Positions 9,892 to 19,413 of a stretch of 64,000 nucleotides of DNA are shown here, piece by piece. Source of the stretch: Sediminispirochaeta smaragdinae DSM 11293 (GTDB lineage Bacteria > Spirochaetota > Spirochaetia > DSM-16054 > Sediminispirochaetaceae); assembly GCF_000143985.1 (NCBI RefSeq), contig NC_014364.1, positions 3,472,001 to 3,536,000 of the forward strand. The letters are read 5' to 3'. A program made the translations under genes and the position numbers. The stretch's first letter is position 1. Each line of letters starts with the position of its first letter. Below the pieces are notes generated by a model. The model did no database searches. It saw only the letters and a list, made by a program, of their open reading frames with translations, and was not told where the DNA came from.

Positions 9892-9921
9892 TTGACCATA
9901 GACGATTCCGTCGATTATCAT
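9892..9921 (+). promoter_or_regulatory. Candidate promoter of the chemotaxis receptor gene
   Basis: TTGACC (9892-9897) and TATCAT (9916-9921), each 5 of 6 to consensus, are separated by 18 bp. Transcription would start about 25 bp before the gene, with AAGGAG in the leader. Confidence 0.45.
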
Positions 9922-9952
9922 TAGATGTAATTTTCTTCCCAAGGAGCCTTCG

Positions 9953-12130
9953 ATGGCACATACGTCGTTTCCTATGCCACGTTCCAGTGAACGTTTTCCG
10001 GCATTCAGGGTGAGAATCCTCATAAACATCACACTCGTTATCTTTGTCAGTGTATTTGCAACCCAGCTTTTAAAGATGGTGGTAGAGGGAATGACCTACA
10101 GGGTCAATGCCTTTTCGATCATCGTGGAGAGGACCGGTACACTTATGTTGTTCACCGTTCTTCCCCAGATTCTTTTTCTTGATTTACTGCTTTTTTTCTA
10201 TCTTAAGCCCCTCCACAAAACAGTGCTCAAGAGATTTAAGGGAGAGCACGTTGATAGCGACGAGCAGCAACGCGCCAGGAAAATTCTCTCCCGCCTTCCC
10301 CGTATTGTGCTCTTTGCAAATATTTTCTGCATGCAATTGGGATCAATCCATGAGATTGCCAGACAACATCTCTCTTCAGCGGAAATACTATTTTTTATTC
10401 TTGAAAATCTAGCCAGCGGCGGTGTGTTCGGAATGCTGCAGAATAGTTTCAACACCATCATTCTTCAACGCCCCAGGGAGATACTTGGATTGCATTCGGT
10501 AGAAAAGGGAACCAGAGAGCAAAGTCTGATTCTTAGGCAAACACTGGTGGTGGTTTTTCTGGCCTCTTTTCTCATGTTAACCTTCATCGATGTCGGTAGT
10601 ACGGTGATCCAAGGCAACTCACAATTTACCAATCTCATTGAAAAGGTCGTTAAAGGCGATATCGATCTGAATGAAGCGAGAACAGAGTACAAAAATAGTG
10701 TCTCGGCCAAACTGAATGTGTCGGCGGACCGCATTGATTTTCCTTTGGACAACGAACAGGCGGAGCGACTCAATCCTAAAAAGATTTTCCAGATTGTATT
10801 TGTTACCATGCTGATCATTGCCTTTCTCATTCAGTTTATTGCATCTAGGGCCCAAACCCGGCAACTAAAAAGCCTGTCGCGTAAGCTTGAAGAATTGTCA
10901 ACCGGAAACGCAGATCTAACGAAACGAATTACCATCACGCAATTCGATGAGATAGGGGATGTGGCCGATCGTCTCAATGTTTTCCTCGAAAAGCTTCGCT
11001 TGATGCTCAAAGATATCGTACAGGCAAGCTTGGAGGTGAACGACTCGAGCAAAACCCTTGAAGAGGTGCTTGAAAACACCGTCAGCGCAACCAATGAAAT
11101 GGCTGCGGCTGTTAAGCAGGTAAGTACCAATGCAGTCAGGCAGTCTTCGGTGGTAAACGATACCAAACTAAGCCTTGAGAGTATGCTTGGCAGCCTTGAT
11201 ACCATTAGTGAAAACGTCAATACCCAGGCAAGCTTTGTCGAGCAGACCTCCAGTGCCATGAACGAAATAGCCGCCAGCATAAAGTCCGTCAGTCAAGCCA
11301 CAGGTAGGGCCAACGACCTTGCAGATACCCTTATGCAGGTTGCCGACGAGGGACGATCGGCAGTGGATAACTCTGTGCAGGCTGTAAAAGAGGTAGAGGT
11401 TTCTTCAGAAGAGGTAAACAATATTGTCGGAGTTATCACAAAGATAGCGGCACAGACAAATATGCTGGCGATGAATGCAGCCATTGAGGCGGCACATGCA
11501 GGTGATGCAGGTAAGGGCTTTGCGGTTGTTGCCGAAGAGGTTCGTTCTCTTGCCGAAAATAGCTCTACGAGTGCAAAGAAGATCACCTCGCTGATCAACG
11601 AAATGGTGGAACGGGTTAATAAGGGGGTTACACTCTCCGAACAAGCCGGCGTTTCGCTCCAAAGGGTAACGGCCGACATCAATAAAACCACGAATTTGAT
11701 AAATGAGATTGCCGCTGCAATGGATGAGCAAAACTCAGGAGCAGAGGAAATTCTTGAGGCTATAAACTCTTTGGTCGATGCCACGAGCCAAATCAGATCA
11801 ATCGCCCATGAGCAAAAAGAAAAGAATCGTATCATCAGATCTTCAATATCAACCTTGGTCCAGATTTTTTCCGAAATCCAACAGGCGACTATGGACCAGG
11901 CAGAGGGTAACGAAAACATCGTTGAGGGAGTTTCCCATTTAAAGGAAGTCGCCACCCAAAACAGAGAAGTCGTAACGATGATGACGCACCTGCTTTCAGG
12001 CTTTGTGTTGGATGCGGAGAAAGAGACGGGAAAACGTAAGCAGATAGAGAAGATAGAGAAAAAAGAGACGCAAAGGGAAGTTGCCGAAACGGAAACCGGC
12101 ATTCGTCATGCCGATATGGTAGACCGATAA
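9953..12130 (+). CDS. Methyl-accepting chemotaxis protein with multi-helix membrane N-terminus
   Basis: A chemoreceptor that would signal to CheA/CheW. The 725-residue product begins with an unusual input region of about six hydrophobic segments: roughly residues 22-44, 62-84, 113-133, 143-160, 190-208 and 280-298. A large soluble stretch (about 208-278) separates the last two. A HAMP domain follows (about 300-365, ending [16 protein letters not shown]), then a long signalling coiled coil. The conserved tip, about residues 500-530, includes [32 protein letters not shown]. The C-terminus is Lys/Glu-rich. AAGGAG lies 7 nt before the ATG and supports this start. No che genes are nearby. The sensory ligand cannot be inferred. 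Confidence 0.92.
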   Translation: MAHTSFPMPRSSERFPAFRVRILINITLVIFVSVFATQLLKMVVEGMTYRVNAFSIIVERTGTLMLFTVLPQILFLDLLLFFYLKPLHKTVLKRFKGEHVDSDEQQRARKILSRLPRIVLFANIFCMQLGSIHEIARQHLSSAEILFFILENLASGGVFGMLQNSFNTIILQRPREILGLHSVEKGTREQSLILRQTLVVVFLASFLMLTFIDVGSTVIQGNSQFTNLIEKVVKGDIDLNEARTEYKNSVSAKLNVSADRIDFPLDNEQAERLNPKKIFQIVFVTMLIIAFLIQFIASRAQTRQLKSLSRKLEELSTGNADLTKRITITQFDEIGDVADRLNVFLEKLRLMLKDIVQASLEVNDSSKTLEEVLENTVSATNEMAAAVKQVSTNAVRQSSVVNDTKLSLESMLGSLDTISENVNTQASFVEQTSSAMNEIAASIKSVSQATGRANDLADTLMQVADEGRSAVDNSVQAVKEVEVSSEEVNNIVGVITKIAAQTNMLAMNAAIEAAHAGDAGKGFAVVAEEVRSLAENSSTSAKKITSLINEMVERVNKGVTLSEQAGVSLQRVTADINKTTNLINEIAAAMDEQNSGAEEILEAINSLVDATSQIRSIAHEQKEKNRIIRSSISTLVQIFSEIQQATMDQAEGNENIVEGVSHLKEVATQNREVVTMMTHLLSGFVLDAEKETGKRKQIEKIEKKETQREVAETETGIRHADMVDR

Positions 12131-12143
12131 AAGGTTAAAGACA

Positions 12144-12182
12144 TAAAAAAACTTCCGATCAGACGGTCGGAAGTTTTTTTAT
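12144..12182. terminator. Bidirectional intrinsic terminator
   Basis: ACTTCCGA (12151-12158) pairs with TCGGAAGT (12167-12174), with an A-run on the left and a T-run on the right. It therefore serves both the chemotaxis receptor (plus) and the converging phosphofructokinase gene (minus). Confidence 0.9.
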
Positions 12183-12209
12183 CTTCGAATGGATGGGGAA
12201 TCGGTATCG

Positions 12210-13580
12210 TTACTTCTTCCCTTCCTGCTTCATACCCTTTTCATGTGCTTTTTCGCCCTTGTCACACATATTAACCGGCTGCCGAGTATTTTCAACCACA
12301 TCACGCCACAGACTCCCTTCGGTATTGACGTGTTTACGTTTGGAAACCGCAACCCGCATGGGAAGATGGACAAAGGTATTGTTTACCATGCTCATCAAGG
12401 TTTTCGTCTTACCGGCCATGGCCGCATGGACCGCGTGGGCGCCCAGTCTGCTGCAGTAAATCGAATCGTTTGGGTTGGCCGGAGAACTTCGAATAATGTA
12501 ACTGGGATCGATATACTTAATATTTACTTCCATGTCGATGGATATAAAGTATGCCTTGATTTTTTCCTTCAAGAACACCCCGATATCGGCAAGACGCTTA
12601 TTGCCGGAGAGATCTGTCTCTCCGGTTTCCGAAACAAGCTCCTGTCCGGCTCCCTCTGCAACAAGAATGACTGCATGATTTCGATCAAGTAGGCGTTTTC
12701 GCAGGCTTTCAAAAAGGCCGTTCGGGCCATCCAGATCAAAGGGGCTCTCGGGAATAAGGCAAAAATTAACATCACTCATGGCAAGCGCGGCATAGGCTGC
12801 AATAAACCCGCTCTCTCGGCCCATCACTTTCACCAAGCCGATACCATTGATGGTATCGTGTGCTTCGACATGGGCACCTCGAACAACATCGACAGCCTTC
12901 TCCACCGCCGTTTCAAACCCGAAAGAGCGCTGAATAAAGGAGAGATCATTATCGATAGTCTTCGGAATGCCAATCACGGAAACCCGCAAAGCTCGCCGTT
13001 CCAATTCCTCGGCAATCTCAAGGGCCCCCCGTTGGGTACCATCGCCTCCAATGGTAAAAAGCATATTAATATTTAGTCGTTCAATGGCATCGGCAATTTC
13101 CCCGACCCTGTCTCCACCGCCCCGGGCCGAGCCGAGAACGGTACCGCCTCGGGCCTGAATATCATCGACATACTCGGGATCAAGCTCTAGGGTACTGAAA
13201 TTACTTTCGGAAAGAAAACCACGATACCCGTTTTTGATGCCGGTAATACGCTTTATGCCATAGCTGTACCAAAGACACCGGACGATGGCCCTGACAACAT
13301 TGTTCAAGCCGGGGCATAGCCCTCCACAGGTGACAACAGCGGCATGGACATGCGCAGGATTAAAGTAGACCTTCTCCCGCGGTCCTGCACGCTCCAGAAG
13401 CTCTTCGGTCTTAAAAGGCCCCCTGGTATCACCGGCTGCCGCATCAATCTCAAAAAGGATCCGCTCGGAATCACTGACATAGTTGGCAATGGAATCACCT
13501 TTGACCGTCGACATTTTAATCGGCGACTGTATATTAGGTTCACCAAGCGAGGGAACGGAAAAATCGAAATCATCTGGCAT
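12210..13580 (-). CDS. pfkA: 6-phosphofructokinase, group II / clade X type
   Basis: Phosphorylates fructose 6-phosphate to the 1,6-bisphosphate. The 456-residue product carries [17 protein letters not shown] (about residues 78-94), [16 protein letters not shown] (about 165-180), [20 protein letters not shown] (about 189-208) with the catalytic TIDND, and [15 protein letters not shown] (about 235-249). The residue pair that separates phosphate donors is Gly in GGDGT and Lys in PKTIDND. Gly favours ATP; PPi enzymes have GGDD. The combination is that of the long ATP-dependent clade X enzymes, so I infer ATP use. The start at 13580 (MPDDFDF) has AGGAGG 5-6 nt upstream and is preferred to an ATG at 13604. 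Confidence 0.88.
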   Translation of the reverse strand: MPDDFDFSVPSLGEPNIQSPIKMSTVKGDSIANYVSDSERILFEIDAAAGDTRGPFKTEELLERAGPREKVYFNPAHVHAAVVTCGGLCPGLNNVVRAIVRCLWYSYGIKRITGIKNGYRGFLSESNFSTLELDPEYVDDIQARGGTVLGSARGGGDRVGEIADAIERLNINMLFTIGGDGTQRGALEIAEELERRALRVSVIGIPKTIDNDLSFIQRSFGFETAVEKAVDVVRGAHVEAHDTINGIGLVKVMGRESGFIAAYAALAMSDVNFCLIPESPFDLDGPNGLFESLRKRLLDRNHAVILVAEGAGQELVSETGETDLSGNKRLADIGVFLKEKIKAYFISIDMEVNIKYIDPSYIIRSSPANPNDSIYCSRLGAHAVHAAMAGKTKTLMSMVNNTFVHLPMRVAVSKRKHVNTEGSLWRDVVENTRQPVNMCDKGEKAHEKGMKQEGKK

Positions 13581-13866
13581 TGGAACCTCCTGCCTGCACT
13601 CCAAGTAGCTGATAAAATAATAGTAAACCCGCTCTATCCTTGCAAGGAGGAGGGGTGGCTTTCTCTTCGATACTTTTTAGCGTTTAAAGCGGAGATAGGA
13701 GAATGCCGATAGAAAGGAAGGTAGTGTTCCGAATTCTGGTGATGGCCCATCCCTATAGTCAGAATATCACCACTATTCGTAACACTAGGTACACGCTCAA
13801 AGTAGATACTTTTATATATGTAAGAGTTTTTATCTTGAATAGTTTCTCAGGGGTTGATACGTAACC
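13581..13866. other. Divergent intergenic region
   Basis: This region of nearly 290 bp lies between divergent genes and must carry both promoters. The half next to the GGDEF-EAL gene is AT-rich. I could not single out a convincing -35/-10 pair, and no RNA gene or long palindrome is evident. Confidence 0.4.
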
Positions 13867-16371
13867 ATGATAGTACTTATTTCCGGATGGTCTCTTATAA
13901 CCTTTGTGTCATTGCTTATTGTTGTCGTGCTCACTTCTGGGATTTACTTTCAACGAGAAAGCAGCCTCCTGGGGAACATGATCTTCATGCCGGGAGCCGT
14001 TGCTTCGTTCTGGATGCTTTTTGAAGCCCTTACCCTATTATCGCCACACCGAAATGAGGCAATCTTCTGGGCCACCGGTTGGTTTTTGGGTTTTCTCCTC
14101 TACCAGCCAGCCCTTCTTTTTTATTTTGCAAGCTTCGATGAAGATCGCCCAACGGGAAAAAGACGGATTACCGCCGTTATTGATTTGCTCTTTGTGATAG
14201 CAGGGATCACCTACTTCATTTTTATGGTAAGGACAACCACGCTTAAAGCTGCCGAAAATAGTCTGACCATCAACCCCGTCGGTTTTCTCCCGAAGCCTCA
14301 TTACCATTTTTCCTGGTATATTCTCTATTTTGTCCTTCGAATCACCGCACAACTGCGTAAAATGGGTAAGCAACTATTCGCCAACGTAAGCAGCGCCCAA
14401 TGGCGTAGAATTCTCTGGTTTCCCCTTACGGTAGCCTGTATGGTTCTCCTTTTAACGGACTACCTTGCAATGTGTGGTTTACCGCTGCTTCCCATTGGAC
14501 AGGTTGCTTCGGCCGCTTTTTTCTTTCTCCTCTTTGCGGGAGTACGATACCGTTTTTTCTTTCGGCCGTCGGCACGTTTTGCTGCCGATGAAATCCTTCA
14601 GACCATGCCCGATCCCTTGCTTGTGTGCGATACGGAAGGCCACATTCAGGTAATCAATAATGCATTTTGCAAGGTTTTCGATTATAGTCCGGAAGAAATT
14701 ATCGGGAAGAACCTTTTCTTCACCGAAAACCGTGAAAATAGAAAGGTCGTGCTCGAAGCGGTACGGGAGGAACAGATAAACGGCTTGGAACGGATCCTCT
14801 ATGACCGTAATGGAAATCCTATTTACACAAGCCTTTCTCTTTCCTGGCTCCACGATCGGGACAAGGCCAGAGCAGGGGCTATCGTGGCCGTTCAGGACAT
14901 CAGAAACTATCATCATGCCTTGGACAGGCTTGAAGATCTCTATCACAGGACGGAGGCAATGGTCCAGGAACGGACAAAAGAGCTTCAGGAGACAAACCTC
15001 ACTCTGAAAAATGAAATTGCTTCCAGACGCCAGGCCCAGGAACGGCTTCACCACGCAGCCTATCATGACAGCCTGACGGGATTGCCGAATAGGGAGATGT
15101 TCACAGAGCGTTTGCAACTGGTTTTCAGCAAGTATATGCACAGGAACGGTGCCACTTTCGCCCTTTTATTCATCGACCTTGATCGTTTTAAAATGATTAA
15201 TGATTCACTGGGGCATCTTTCGGGAGATATGGTGCTTAAGGAAACCGCGGATCGCCTGGAAAATTGCCTCAGGGATGTCGATACCATCGGAAGAATGGGA
15301 GGAGATGAATTTGTTGTCCTGATGGAGGACATAGGAGAGAGTCGAGCGGTGATCACCGCGGCGGAGCGTATCATCGAAAGCATGAAGAAACCCTTTTGCA
15401 TTCGTATCGAAAATCGTGTACACGAGATCAGCACCAGTGCCAGCGTCGGCATTACCATTGTCAATCCACGATATATCAACGCCGAGGAGATGTTGAGGGA
15501 CGCCGATCTTGCTCTTTACCGAGCAAAAGAGCTGGGAAAGAACTGTTACGAAATCTTCAATGAGGATATTCAGGCGGGGGCTCTGGCACATATGGATATC
15601 GAACGGGGACTTAGAAATGCCCTACAACACGATGAATTCGAGCTCCACTATCAACCAATCATTAATCTTGCCACAAAAAGCCTTGCAGGTTTCGAGGCTC
15701 TGATTCGCTGGCATCATCCGGAAAAAGGGCTTTTGCATCCTGCTTCTTTCATTCCTGTAGCGGAAGAGAGCGATCTTATCGTCGAGATCGATAGGTGGGT
15801 ACTTCAAAGATCATGCAGCGAACTTTCACAATGGCATAAGGCCCTCTCCTTTCAACAAAAGCTTCCCTCGGTGAGTATCAACATCTCTGCCCGTCACCTC
15901 GCTGCCGGCAGAAAACTCATTGATGACATAAAAGATACCCTTAAGCAAAGCGGGCTATCTCCTGAAACTCTGATCATAGAGATAACCGAAAGCGCGATCA
16001 TCAAAAGTATGGATACGGCAAAAACGATCTTGAATCAGATAAAAGGTCTGGGAGTCGGATTACATTTGGACGATTTTGGAGAGGGCTATTCCTCGGTTAA
16101 TCTCCTTAAGAATGTTCCTTTCGACGCCATGAAAATCGACCGTGCTTATGTCACGGGCATGAAAAGGGAAAATCCGGGGAGCAGACTCCTGAGAACCATC
16201 GTCGAACTGGGCCATTCCATGGATAAAGCGGTCATAGCAGAGGGGATAGAGGCTCCGGGAGAGGCTGAACTGTTGAAATCCTTCCACTGTGAGCATGGAC
16301 AAGGTTTTCTGTTCAGCAAGCCGATAAAAAGCGAAGATATCGGCAGCTATATGGAGCAATTTCCGATGTAG
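13867..16371 (+). CDS. Membrane-bound PAS-GGDEF-EAL protein (c-di-GMP turnover)
   Basis: A bifunctional-type c-di-GMP enzyme: GGDEF domains make and EAL domains hydrolyse the second messenger. The 834-residue product has about seven hydrophobic segments in residues 1-230, resembling the 7TM N-terminal region of some histidine kinases. A PAS domain (about 240-350, ADEILQTMPDPLLV) and a short coiled coil follow. The GGDEF domain has an intact GGDEF motif at 478-482. The EAL domain has intact EALIRW from residue 610, IEITES, DDFGEGYSS and a conserved late IDR. Both active sites look complete, so net activity cannot be predicted. The Shine-Dalgarno sequence before the ATG is poor. It is transcribed away from the phosphofructokinase gene. 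Confidence 0.93.
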   Translation: MIVLISGWSLITFVSLLIVVVLTSGIYFQRESSLLGNMIFMPGAVASFWMLFEALTLLSPHRNEAIFWATGWFLGFLLYQPALLFYFASFDEDRPTGKRRITAVIDLLFVIAGITYFIFMVRTTTLKAAENSLTINPVGFLPKPHYHFSWYILYFVLRITAQLRKMGKQLFANVSSAQWRRILWFPLTVACMVLLLTDYLAMCGLPLLPIGQVASAAFFFLLFAGVRYRFFFRPSARFAADEILQTMPDPLLVCDTEGHIQVINNAFCKVFDYSPEEIIGKNLFFTENRENRKVVLEAVREEQINGLERILYDRNGNPIYTSLSLSWLHDRDKARAGAIVAVQDIRNYHHALDRLEDLYHRTEAMVQERTKELQETNLTLKNEIASRRQAQERLHHAAYHDSLTGLPNREMFTERLQLVFSKYMHRNGATFALLFIDLDRFKMINDSLGHLSGDMVLKETADRLENCLRDVDTIGRMGGDEFVVLMEDIGESRAVITAAERIIESMKKPFCIRIENRVHEISTSASVGITIVNPRYINAEEMLRDADLALYRAKELGKNCYEIFNEDIQAGALAHMDIERGLRNALQHDEFELHYQPIINLATKSLAGFEALIRWHHPEKGLLHPASFIPVAEESDLIVEIDRWVLQRSCSELSQWHKALSFQQKLPSVSINISARHLAAGRKLIDDIKDTLKQSGLSPETLIIEITESAIIKSMDTAKTILNQIKGLGVGLHLDDFGEGYSSVNLLKNVPFDAMKIDRAYVTGMKRENPGSRLLRTIVELGHSMDKAVIAEGIEAPGEAELLKSFHCEHGQGFLFSKPIKSEDIGSYMEQFPM

Positions 16372-16452
16372 CTAGCTGCTACACTCCTCCCTCTATAATG
16401 GTAATGGTTGCAAGAGCAGCTCCTCTCGCGTACACTATGGAAGGAGATACCT

Positions 16453-17622
16453 ATGGAAAAACAGATAAATAATCTCATTGAAGGCCTTTCGGAGTACCCG
16501 GTTAAGCTAAGGTCTTTGCGGGATATTGTCCTTGCGAACCTCGTGATGTTGGGAGAAATTCCGGCGCCGACCTTCAGGGAGCAGGCAAGAATGGATTACT
16601 TCGTTCACCGCCTCACCGAAAATCAGCTCCTAAATTGTTCGACCGATGAGGTAGGAAATGGATTGGGCATTCTTCCGGGAGAGAATGGTGATCGAAATAT
16701 CCTCATAGTCGCCCATCTTGATACGGTCTTCGACGAGAAGATCGATCATACGATTTCCATTCATCCCAATCGTGTCGTAGGACCGGCTGTCGGAGACAAT
16801 GCATTGGGTGTTGCAACATTGGTCTCCCTCCCCTCCCTTATGGAGGAACTCGGCATCAAGCTCGACAGTAATTTAATTCTGATGGGATCGGCCAGAAGTC
16901 TCGGCCGAGGCAATATCGAGGGATTACGCTTTTTCCTCGACAATACCGATATGCCGATCTCGGCGGGAGTGTGTGTGGAAGGAGTAAAGCTTGGACGGAT
17001 AAGCTATTCTTCCATCGGTATGGTTCGCTGCGAGATTGCCTTTCGGGTTCCTGAAGAGTACGACTGGACTCGCTTCGGTGCTGTTGGTTCGATCGTAACA
17101 GTAAACGAACTAATAGACAGAATTCTCGAGATTCCTCTTCCAAAACGGCCAAAGACAAGTATCGTTCTCGGTTCCATTAACAGCGGAAGGGGATTTAATA
17201 CCATTGCAACCGATGCGGTATTGCGCTTGGAAATCAGGAGTGAATCGGGAGAGATGGTTCAGCAACTCAAAACCCAAATCCAGAATATTGCCGAAGAGGT
17301 ATCAAGCCACAACGGCTCTGAGGTAAATATCCACTTTCTCGGGCAAAGAAAGCCCGGCGGTATCTCCTTCTCCCATCCTCTCGCCGAAAATGCCAGGCTC
17401 ATTATGAACAGTTTGGGGATCACCCCCAGAATAAGCCCCAGCACATCGGAATTGTCGGCCTTTATCGATAAAAACATTCCGGCGGTCACCCTCGGGATCA
17501 CCGACGGCGAGAACTTAAATAAACGAAATGAGTCCATCGAAATCGAACCAATCTATACGGGGATAGCCCAGCTCCTCGGCTTGATTTTGGCCATCGACAG
17601 GGGGTACTGTAATGAATCTTAA
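16453..17622 (+). CDS. M20-peptidase-like protein lacking key catalytic residues
   Basis: The fold is that of M20 zinc peptidases/deacylases. HLDTVF supplies the first metal histidine and aspartate (H88, D90), GPAVGDNALGVATL the bridging aspartate (D115), and an inserted dimerisation domain spans about residues 195-305. Where the family has its catalytic and metal-binding Glu-Glu pair, this protein has Ser149-Leu150 in ARSLGRGNIEG. The GHS-like dimer histidine region reads EEYDW, and the final metal histidine region reads ENLNKRNES. It is therefore probably a pseudoenzyme or does different chemistry. GGAG lies 7 nt before the ATG at 16453; an upstream in-frame ATG at 16408 lacks this. Its last 11 bp overlap the glucosyl-3-phosphoglycerate synthase gene, so the two are translationally coupled. 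Confidence 0.82.
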   Translation: MEKQINNLIEGLSEYPVKLRSLRDIVLANLVMLGEIPAPTFREQARMDYFVHRLTENQLLNCSTDEVGNGLGILPGENGDRNILIVAHLDTVFDEKIDHTISIHPNRVVGPAVGDNALGVATLVSLPSLMEELGIKLDSNLILMGSARSLGRGNIEGLRFFLDNTDMPISAGVCVEGVKLGRISYSSIGMVRCEIAFRVPEEYDWTRFGAVGSIVTVNELIDRILEIPLPKRPKTSIVLGSINSGRGFNTIATDAVLRLEIRSESGEMVQQLKTQIQNIAEEVSSHNGSEVNIHFLGQRKPGGISFSHPLAENARLIMNSLGITPRISPSTSELSAFIDKNIPAVTLGITDGENLNKRNESIEIEPIYTGIAQLLGLILAIDRGYCNES

Positions 17623-18598
17623 CAATTGGATCAGAAAGAATACCTATCACCATACCGATTTTTCCGACCTTTCCGCACTGGTCGAAGAGAAGCAGCGCCG
17701 GGAGCTCACCATCTCGCTCTGTATCCCAACCCTGAACGAGGAAAAAACCATTGGGAAAGAGGTCGTCCTCTTCCGATCGGAATTGATGAATCACTACCCG
17801 CTCATCGACGAAATAGCAATCATCGATTCGGGTTCCACGGACAAAACCATCGAGGTGGCAAAATCTTTTGGTGCCGACACCTATCTTGCTTCCGATATCT
17901 TGCCTCGTCTTGAGTCAAAGCGGGGTAAGGGGGAAAACCTTTGGAAGGCGATCTATCAGCTTCGAGGAGATATCATTGTGTATATCGATGCCGATATCAA
18001 GAATATACATCCACGTTTTGCTTACGGTTTGATAGGTCCCCTTGTTTATCGGCCCGAAGTCCAGTATGTGAAGGCTTTCTACGACAGGCCCCTGGCCTTT
18101 AGCCAGGGTGTTCGTCCTTCAGGAGGGGGAAGAGTGACCGAGATTCTTGTACGCCCCCTTTTCAGCCTCTTTTTTCCTGAATTATCGGCAATTATACAGC
18201 CCTTGTCGGGCGAATATGCCGTGAGGCGAGCGGTCCTTGAGCAGATTCCGTTTCCCATCGGCTACGGAGTTGAAACCAGCCACCTCATCGATATCTATCA
18301 GCTTTTGGGGATGGAGGCCTTTGCGCAAACGGACCTCGACCAACGGGTCCATCGAAATCAGGATACCAGGAGCCTTGGTAAAATGTCGTTTGGTATCTTG
18401 CAAACCTTCTTTAATAGGCTTCAGAGCTTGAATATCATCGGTGACGAGCTTGAGCTTGAAACGATTCTCAGGCAGTTTCAGGTCAAAGAGGATCAATTCG
18501 AATCGATCGAGTTCAACATCATCGAGGAAGAACGGCCCCCGATGCAAGGCATCGAGGAATATGCAGAAAAAATGAAGAAAAGGGGCGAAAAAACATGA
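17612..18598 (+). CDS. gpgS: Glucosyl-3-phosphoglycerate synthase (GT81 family)
   Basis: Transfers glucose from an NDP-glucose to 3-phosphoglycerate, the first step to glucosylglycerate, a compatible solute and polysaccharide primer. The 328-residue product shows the GT-A features of GpgS: SLCIPTLNEEKTIGKEVV (about residues 35-52), IDSGSTDKTIEVA (about 70-82), GKGENLWKA and VYIDADIKNIHPRF with the metal-binding DAD (about 127-129), VKAFYDRPL, GGGRVTEILVRPL, and QPLSGEYAVRR. These are closely diagnostic for GpgS; the related mannosyl enzyme is the main alternative. It overlaps the M20-like gene by 11 bp and the next gene by 4 bp. The phosphatase for the second step (GpgP) is not visible here. 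Confidence 0.88.
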   Translation: MNLNNWIRKNTYHHTDFSDLSALVEEKQRRELTISLCIPTLNEEKTIGKEVVLFRSELMNHYPLIDEIAIIDSGSTDKTIEVAKSFGADTYLASDILPRLESKRGKGENLWKAIYQLRGDIIVYIDADIKNIHPRFAYGLIGPLVYRPEVQYVKAFYDRPLAFSQGVRPSGGGRVTEILVRPLFSLFFPELSAIIQPLSGEYAVRRAVLEQIPFPIGYGVETSHLIDIYQLLGMEAFAQTDLDQRVHRNQDTRSLGKMSFGILQTFFNRLQSLNIIGDELELETILRQFQVKEDQFESIEFNIIEEERPPMQGIEEYAEKMKKRGEKT

Positions 18599-18948
18599 TT
18601 TCTCTGGTTATAGATATCTTGTTACTCATCGTTTTAGCCGTTTTTGTGGCTCTCAATGTCCCATATACCACCGACGTCAATATTTTCGGACATGTCACAC
18701 AAGGGGTGTCTTCTGTCGCGGTCATCCTCATCAGCATTGTTGTGGGAGTACTATTCTCTTTTTTCTTCTATCTCGGTGAGAGTATGAGGAAATCGAGAAA
18801 GACAAAGGAGAAGCGACGATTGAAGGAACTAAAGGAAAAAGAGAAATTAATTGCCAAAGTTCCTCAAAGTGATGAAAGTAAAGCAGAAAAACAAAAACAG
18901 ATACAAAAGCAGCCCCGGCTGTTTGACCGTTTCGGCAAAAGAGGATAA
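18595..18948 (+). CDS. LapA-domain (DUF1049-like) small membrane protein
   Basis: The 117-residue product has two hydrophobic helices (about residues 2-22 and 40-62), a short loop between them (VPYTTDVNIFGHVTQG), and a strongly basic, Lys/Glu-rich cytoplasmic tail predicted to be helical. This is the layout of LapA/YciS-type proteins, which in enterobacteria act with LapB in envelope lipid assembly; the role in spirochaetes is unknown. The start overlaps the gpgS stop as ATGA, so it is translationally coupled. Confidence 0.75.
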   Translation: MISLVIDILLLIVLAVFVALNVPYTTDVNIFGHVTQGVSSVAVILISIVVGVLFSFFFYLGESMRKSRKTKEKRRLKELKEKEKLIAKVPQSDESKAEKQKQIQKQPRLFDRFGKRG

Positions 18949-18959
18949 CAATAGTTGTA

Positions 18960-19406
18960 ATGGAAGCACTTCTTCAAAATAGAATTTTATGGCTTACCCT
19001 TGCCGTCACCATGACGGCGCAGGCCCTGAAAGTCCTTATAGAATTGTTGATAGAGAAAAAGCTCGACCTCAGGCGAATGGGGGAAACAGGAGGGATGCCA
19101 TCAAGTCACTCCGCTGCTGTCTCCTGTCTTGCGGTCTCGATGGGGTTGACCCAGGGCTTTGGAAGCCCTTTTTTTACCATCTCTGCGGTCCTCGCCGTTG
19201 TGGTAATCTATGATTCGACAGGCATTAGGCAGGCGGCAGGAAAGCACGCGGAAATCATCAACGAAATGAGCAACGAGCTGGCTGACCTTATCGAACACGG
19301 CTATCAACCTCAAAAGTTGAAAACCCTTCTTGGTCATACCTACCCTCAGGCGGTCGCAGGAATCGCTCTTGGCATTGTGGCAGCGCTTATATTTGCGCGG
19401 CAGTGA
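18960..19406 (+). CDS. Divergent PAP2-family membrane protein (DUF212/YuiD-like)
   Basis: The 148-residue product carries GGMPSSHSAAVSCLAVSMG (about residues 42-60), the conserved SxSH phosphatase-like segment. It also has YDSTGIRQAAGKHAEIINE (about 84-102), which together define the divergent PAP2 family. Hydrophobic helices at about 8-30, 50-82 and 127-146 place it in the membrane. PAP2 relatives dephosphorylate lipid or sugar phosphates, but activity is not proven for this branch. It is the last gene of the gpgS operon and ends only 7 bp from the converging MFS-HEAT gene, which leaves no room for a separate terminator. Confidence 0.82.
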   Translation: MEALLQNRILWLTLAVTMTAQALKVLIELLIEKKLDLRRMGETGGMPSSHSAAVSCLAVSMGLTQGFGSPFFTISAVLAVVVIYDSTGIRQAAGKHAEIINEMSNELADLIEHGYQPQKLKTLLGHTYPQAVAGIALGIVAALIFARQ

Positions 19407-19413
19407 AGATTTC

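Noticed and set aside
9817-10032. A 71-codon minus-strand frame over the chemotaxis receptor start
   Set aside because: It begins inside the receptor gene, lacks a ribosome site and covers the receptor's likely promoter.
11293-12102. A 269-codon minus-strand frame
   Set aside because: Low-complexity Ser/Ala-rich mirror of the MCP coiled coil; no family features.
14479-15141. A 220-codon minus-strand frame
   Set aside because: Shadow of the PAS and GGDEF coding sequence, with no ribosome site.
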